Assembly (NCBI GenBank): GCA_900404475.1
Contig: OUQQ01000377.1
Span: forward strand, 6,722-21,105
Direction of reading: 5' to 3'
Length of the DNA stretch: 14,384 nucleotides
Origin: Spongospora subterranea
Taxonomy: Eukaryota > Endomyxa > Phytomyxea > Plasmodiophorida > Plasmodiophoridae
The position numbers and the translations under genes are program-made. The notes under the pieces were generated by a model. That model ran no database searches. It worked only from the letters and a program-made list of their open reading frames with translations, and had not been told where the DNA came from. This document shows positions 10,076-14,384 of the stretch, piece by piece. The first letter of the stretch is position 1, and every line of letters starts with the position of its first letter.

Positions 10076-12489
10076 ATGAGTAAATCTGCTGCTGTCCAAG
10101 GGCTATGTGCATTACGTATTCACCCAGTTCCATCATACCTTAATGTCGCCAGGATGCAGGCATTCGTATGTGCTAGATGTAGATCAGAATGTATAATGTT
10201 GCTCATTATCTTCATCAGGTTGAAGAAGCCAACGTCACTCAGTTTCTTGCGGTTTTCAAGGTCAGTTCTTCGTTTCATAGATTTCCCATATAGTTCGCCC
10301 GTTCACATCGATTTTCGAATTTCATCAGAAACCTAATCGGAGTCATGGCGTGATCACATTCCAATCCGAGAATGATCGCGACGCCGCTCTGGAGAGGCTA
10401 AAAGCGCTCAAACGACAGGATTCCGAACTGCCGTATACCATTCAGGAATGCCCATTCGTGGTTGGGTTTTCTCTGGCTGTGGTTTTCGTCGGATCTAATC
10501 CCTGCAATTGACGACAGAACGAAACCAGTTCCCAGAAGAGATTACGCGAGGATTCTTACCAGAAATCTACGACAAAGAAACTTCGAAATTCGGGTGTAGC
10601 GGATTATCAGGAGACAATTGTTAAGTCAATACCTGACGTGGTGACGCCATGGTTGAAATTCGATTATCAAACGCAATTGGCCAAGAAATTTAAACTATTA
10701 CAAGATGCATTGACGTCAATCATCGCCAGTCTTCGTAAGGATTATAAGCTATCAGCGGCCAGCTATCCAACACTCGATCTCAAGGGTGATGATTGCTGTC
10801 GATCCATGGCCCCCGTTCATTGATGTTCTAAATACGGATGTTGTGGCTCAGGTGTGGGTCGTCAGGCCGTTGTCGCCCAGCTCCACGATTACCAGTCGCT
10901 GGATGTGGTGTCGTCGGTCGAGGTGGAGACCACAGCGCTGTCCCCGTTCATGGCGTGCCCGATCGAGAGCATTCACGGCTGGGCCAATGGCCAACAGGGT
11001 CGGGTTCATCGTTCAACACCATCTGGGGTTCAATTCGCTAAATTCGCAACAGGCTATCGCAATAAGAACGATTTGACCATCGGACTGAACATGGCCGATG
11101 AAATCTGTGTTGGATTCAATATCGGTCGTCACGCTGGTCGGCTAGTTATCGAATCGGGGTCGACGGCTGTCAATCTGCCGGAGATCACGGCCAGGATCGC
11201 CAAAGATGTGGAGGAGTTCATTCGGCAATCGGGTTATGCCGCTTTCCAACAGATGGGCAATGACAGTGAATCGACTGGGGTTTGGAGGCGGATATTGGTG
11301 AGGCGTTTTCATCAATCCCACCGTCGTTCACGCGATTAACGTCGTCGGCTCAGATTAGGACAGCGGCGACAACCAGTTCGGTTATGTTGGCGTTCTCAGC
11401 CGATTTATCACGATTATCCGATACGGAAGTGACGGCGTTGAAGGAGCGGATCGCGCTACGATGGCCGGCCGATACCTACAGCTCGGAGTCGTTCGATGGG
11501 CGATCGTGGTCCATCAGGAGTATCTCCATCCAGGTCCGTTGGCGATCGCGTTGCTCCCGCCCTCTGCCTCCTGTTCTAATAACCTCTCCCGCCCTTAGTC
11601 GTTTTCAGGATATGGCAATATCGTCCCGACCGATCTGCCCTATGACCTTATATTAGGGGACCCCTATATAGTTGAATATCTTGGGCCATATCAGTTCCAG
11701 ATCCAGCCATCCTCATTCTTTCAGGTACTTCGCCTTTAACCGTGTCGTCGTTCGTTTCGATAACGAGCTGCCCGACCAGGTCAATACTCAAGCGGCTCGG
11801 CTCCTCTACGATATTGTCGGATCGTGGTCGATCCCCGAGGAGCCCTTGTCGTCCCCATCGTCCTATACAATATTGACCGATGTTTGCTGCGGGACAGGTA
11901 AATCCCAATTGTCAATATCTGTCATCCTGGCCCGTTCTCCTCACACCCTCTGTTCCAGGCACTATCGGAATGTCTCTTCACGATCGTGTATCTGAAGTCG
12001 CCGGGTTCGAGCTGATCGAATCAGCGGTCAATGACGCTCGTGAGAACGCAGCACGCAATGGGCTCGATCGCTGCCGATTCTTTGTCGGTAAAGCTGAGGT
12101 AGTCATCGCGTTGTTGAGTTCGCCACAAAAAACGCTTCCTGATTTGCGCGTTCGTTCACTGTGTTCAGGACACATTATCTGCTGGAATTAAGGAACGATT
12201 GTCGTCATGTCCGCCATCGGCAACGCCCAATGTGGTGTGTGTCGTTGACCCTCCTCGTCCCGGTTTACACAAGTCGGTATTGAAGACCATTCGTGCTTGC
12301 TCCCAGATCAAGCGGCTCGTCTATGTCTCGTGTAATCCCAAATCCATGGCGGTGGATCTCACCGCCCTCCTGCGTCCCGAATCCGATAAGCGACCGGGCG
12401 CCGCCTTCCGCCCGATCAAAGCTACTCTGGTCGACATGTTCCCTCACACTGAACATTGCGAATCGGTTGTACTATTAGTTAGAGAATAA
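10076..12489 (+). CDS. TRMT2A: tRNA (uracil-54-C5) methyltransferase with N-terminal RRM
   Basis: Makes 5-methyluridine at tRNA position 54 using S-adenosylmethionine (family knowledge). Exons: 10076-10165, 10219-10260, 10329-10457, 10518-10785, 10852-10998, 11053-11297, 11354-11428, 11482-11533, 11609-11724, 11780-11897, 11959-12149, 12193-12489; 1770 nt, 589 aa, near the usual length. Residues ~12-70 are an RRM (ALRIHPVP, KKPNRSHGVITFQSENDRDA). A linker with DVVTPWLKFDYQTQLAKKF leads to the catalytic part: GYRNKNDLTIGLN, VCVGF-type strand, SSFFQVNTQAARLLYD, the SAM motif DVCCGTGTIG (~422-431), VVDPPRPGLH (~508-517), the nucleophile Cys in LVYVSCNP (~C538) and the base Glu in FPHTEHCE (~E581). 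ATG 10076 is the first after an in-frame stop. Introns run 43-75 nt. The stretch 11429-11481 is modelled as an intron only because the frame breaks there; an indel is the rival explanation. AATAAA at 12485-12490 overlaps the stop codon. Confidence 0.93.
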
Positions 12490-12668
12490 AATGTGTTTTT
12501 ATTGCGATTATATCGCCGATCTGCGGTTGGTGAAATGTCGAAGTCCCTCTTGCAGATATCAGATAGACGACCGTTAACGGCAATGGGTATAGGGATTGCT
12601 TCAATCTGCGCCCAACTATTAGATCAAGTTCACAAAGACGGTGAGTCAATCAGGTTGTTGGCGGGATT

Positions 12669-12710
12669 GGACGATAGTGATGAATCTGGGGCGATTCATC
12701 ACCATCGTCC
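12669..12710. repeat. Near-perfect inverted repeat (18-bp stem, 6-nt loop)
   Basis: GGACGATAGTGATGAATC (12669-12686) and GATTCATCACCATCGTCC (12693-12710) are reverse complements except at one position, around the loop TGGGGC. It lies ~180 bp after the TRMT2A stop. It could fold in a 3' untranslated region or be the relic of a small inverted-repeat element. No target duplication is obvious. Confidence 0.85.
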
Positions 12711-13056
12711 ACTGTAAACATTGACCGGGCTGGTAAGATTTGTCATAATACTCGCATACAATGGACCAATCATGGAGTTGGGCATCATCACAAGCGAATA
12801 ATATAGTTGATGTCCCCCTCGTGGTTGACTAAACAGTTTCATTGCGATTCACATTCGCTAAACCTGTCGACCTAAATGAGGGGTGGTGTGTTCTCAGATG
12901 AACTAAATGGGCGACCCTCTCATGGATTATCGTGTGTTAGCTATACACAAGCACGATAATACATTGGGATTACCAAAACAGCTAAACGGAGTCGACAGAC
13001 CATCTAACCGAATGACACGTGATGATCCGATCCACACATCTGATGGTCGTCCTACA

Positions 13057-13071
13057 CGGACTCCGTGACGG
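13057..13071. repeat. Second copy of the 15-mer CGGACTCCGTGACGG
   Basis: Exact match to 9921-9935, about 3.1 kb away. Here it sits inside the small palindrome CACGGACTCCGTG (13055-13067). The flanks are otherwise different, so this is not a long duplication. Confidence 0.6.
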
Positions 13072-13439
13072 ACATTGATATATCTGACATCGCCCTAATA
13101 TTATTCGTTGTAGGAAAGCCCCTTCAAGTACATCAGGGAATCGAGTTTACACCAAGGAATAACGAGATTGGTTCCGGGGAACGTGTTGTTTTATACAGCA
13201 GAACCAACGGTCGATAGAGTGATTTTCACAGTGTTACTGGTGACCACGTTCACAATTTACGACCATTTTCGGGCTTCAAGTTTTGCTGTGGTCGACCTCG
13301 ATGGGGGCCACCATGAAGGGAAGAGAATATATGAGAAGGAAAAGGGGAGATGAAAAGTGAAGGTGAAGAAGGAACAAGTGACAAAGGGAAGCGAAACGGC
13401 TTTATTTTTATTGTCAATTTGCCCGGGCCCATTCCAGTG

Positions 13440-14044
13440 AACAGTGCCGCTTTTAGATTGTTGAGCATGAGGTTGAGTGGTTTCATCGCCTCATGCCTCG
13501 ATATGCAACGTGCTCCCAGAAAATCAAATTTACCCAACGACTATCCGACTCTTGTGGATGCCAAGTAAACCGACCAAATTCAGGTAATAACCAGACGTGG
13601 ACTTATCGGCGTACAACAGCATCGTATTTCCGGCCAAACGTGATGTTCGCTATTCGATATTTATCCAAGCTTGAAACAGGATTGAAGGACGAGTTATTAT
13701 CGTCAATTGAATACATTTATAAAAGGTTTTCGCTCATGAATGCGATATTCGAACAATCTTGTGAACCTATTCAAGGTACAGCCCCGAGCTCTAGCGTTAT
13801 TTTACAAATGTTCAGAAAAGAGGGCGTTTCTTGAAAAAAGATATTAACATGTAGTTGATCTGATGCTATTACATACGAGGAAGAGATCACAATGGCTCGG
13901 CTGCTTTATGTAGATCAGCGTTGACAAGATGCGGCGATAATCATAGAGCTCGCCAGCAAAAAGTGCCCTGTTGCTAACAAAGGTGCAGACACGATGCACC
14001 CTTGAATTGATAGTGTAATTTTGTTGTTCGTATCTCGGGTTAAG
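13440..14044 (+). mobile_element. Decayed Ty1/copia-like reverse transcriptase/RNase H remnant
   Basis: Three pieces on the plus strand, in different frames but in roughly the right order, resemble the end of copia-type Pol. At 13494-13565: CLDMQRAPRKSNL then NDYPTLVDA, like the family's GMxxCxPVxTP...YRxLVG. At 13622-13738: FRPNVMFAIRYLSKLETG then DELLSSIEYIYKR, like TRPDIxYAVxxLSRF...HxxAxKRILRYLKGT. At 13925-14044: QDAAIIIELASKKCPVANKG then, after a stop, IDSVILLFVSRVK, like DNQAAIxLAxNPVxHxRTKHID...HFIREKV. The DAD and KSTSGY blocks between pieces two and three are not seen, and there are stops and shifts, so the copy is dead and partly deleted. A LARLLYVD-like string near 13898-13917 recalls the polymerase YVDD box but is out of order. 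No long terminal repeats were found. Confidence 0.4.
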
Positions 14045-14371
14045 TAGCTGAGTCTGTTTCTGTATTCCAAAAAAAGGAATATTGTTTGGAGAAAGGAAAA
14101 GTTACAAGAGGAGAAGAGTTCAATAACCTATTCGATCCAGTTCTAGCGAATTGCCAAGCGCTCAATGTAGATAAGCTCCGCCAAGGAAAAGAAAAACTGT
14201 TAAGAATCGTTGAAAGGGTGAAGATGATGAAGCTTACGTGGATGGCCCTGAGACTATATTTGACCAATTTGTTGGAGCGCATCCTGAGTGTCTGCTGGGA
14301 AGTCGGCTGTTATTTTCAGGGATCATGTCCTACTCGCTGGAAAGGTTCATTCTCTCGTTGAACGAGTACAG
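14045..14371 (+). CDS. Unrecognised protein, two exons visible, runs off the right edge
   Basis: Not recognised. The first exon, roughly 14045-14166, reads AESVSVFQKKEYCLEKGKVT then GEEFNNLFDPVLANCQALN. A 50-nt segment with GT...AG ends (14167-14216) joins it in phase 0 to a second exon, 14217-14371, reading GEDDEAYVDGPETIFDQFVG, HPECLLGSRLLFSGIMSYSL and ERFILSLNEYR. This exon ends at a GTGAAG donor, so the gene continues to the right. Without splicing the frame turns into an arginine- and tryptophan-rich run that ends at 14361, which looks less like protein. The composition suggests a helical soluble protein. The left end is unclear because it abuts the copia-like relic; an upstream start was not found. 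Confidence 0.5.
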
Positions 14372-14384
14372 GTGAAGGGTTGAT

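Larger units (their letters stand above)
12490..13440. other. Stretch without a supported gene
   Basis: Right after the TRMT2A stop a frame stays open to 12717, but it has no recognisable motif and contains the hairpin at 12669-12710. A second, weaker inverted repeat pairs ATTATCGTG (from ~12925) with CACGATAAT (~12951-12959). The shared 15-mer is at 13057-13071. A frame at 13168-13353 (VPGNVLFYTAEPTVDRVIF and on) is not recognised. A purine-rich run fills ~13310-13395. Part of this may be the 5' side of the decayed element that follows. Confidence 0.5.

Noticed and set aside
10709..10720. TTGACGTCAA palindrome as a CRE-type factor site
   Set aside because: It falls inside the TRMT2A coding exon 10518-10785 and encodes normal protein (ALTSII), so a regulatory role is unsupported.
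11282..11656. 124-codon plus-strand frame taken as one gene
   Set aside because: It mixes a true TRMT2A exon (11354 on) with intron sequence on both sides; TRMT2A motifs continue in other frames.
13570..13620. Minus-strand string YADKSTSGYYLNL resembling the copia RNase H motif
   Set aside because: It lies on the strand opposite the three ordered plus-strand copia-like pieces and has no other copia block next to it, so it is probably coincidence.

Overview
The window looks like a piece of a compact, very intron-rich fungal genome. The strongest organism marker is CHO2, the large two-domain phosphatidylethanolamine methyltransferase of fungi. It sits with a meiotic HOP1 and with three genes that resemble animal and early-diverging-fungal versions: a bubblegum-type acyl-CoA synthetase, DTWD1, and TRMT2A with an N-terminal RRM. 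An early-diverging fungus is my inference, not a proof. Almost no coding exon is a long open frame. I rebuilt five genes by joining exons across GT...AG introns that keep the reading frame and the known family motifs. This gives about 50 introns, nearly all 43-68 nt, or roughly one per 150 coding bases.

Layout. 40-1929 (+): the last ~405 codons of an ACSBG-type long-chain acyl-CoA synthetase, cut by the left edge. 2056-4738 (-): complete CHO2, 10 exons, 745 aa. 4739-5734: ~1 kb divergent intergenic region with some unexplained open frames. 5735-8070 (+): HOP1, 14 exons, 556 aa. 8145-9125 (-): DTWD1, a tRNA acp3U transferase, 6 exons, ~227 aa. 9249-~9932 (+): an unrecognised candidate gene with a Ser/Pro/Gln repeat. 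10076-12489 (+): TRMT2A, a tRNA m5U54 methyltransferase, 12 exons, 589 aa in the model that splices every gap. 12490-13440: no supported gene, but a near-perfect 18-bp hairpin and a 15-bp repeat shared with the region upstream of TRMT2A. 13440-14044: heavily decayed fragments resembling the reverse transcriptase/RNase H end of a Ty1/copia element. 14045-14371 (+): two exons of an unrecognised gene that runs off the right edge.

The neighbours do not form a pathway. ACSBG and CHO2 both concern lipids (acyl activation; phosphatidylcholine synthesis) and are convergent. DTWD1 and TRMT2A both modify tRNA uridines but are separated by another candidate gene. HOP1 is meiotic. Convergent pairs are only 126 and 74 bp apart, so their 3' ends probably overlap as transcripts. 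I found no new multi-gene system. The items most worth checking are the reading-frame break in TRMT2A, the apparent loss of the zinc-binding module in HOP1, the two unrecognised genes and the copia relic.
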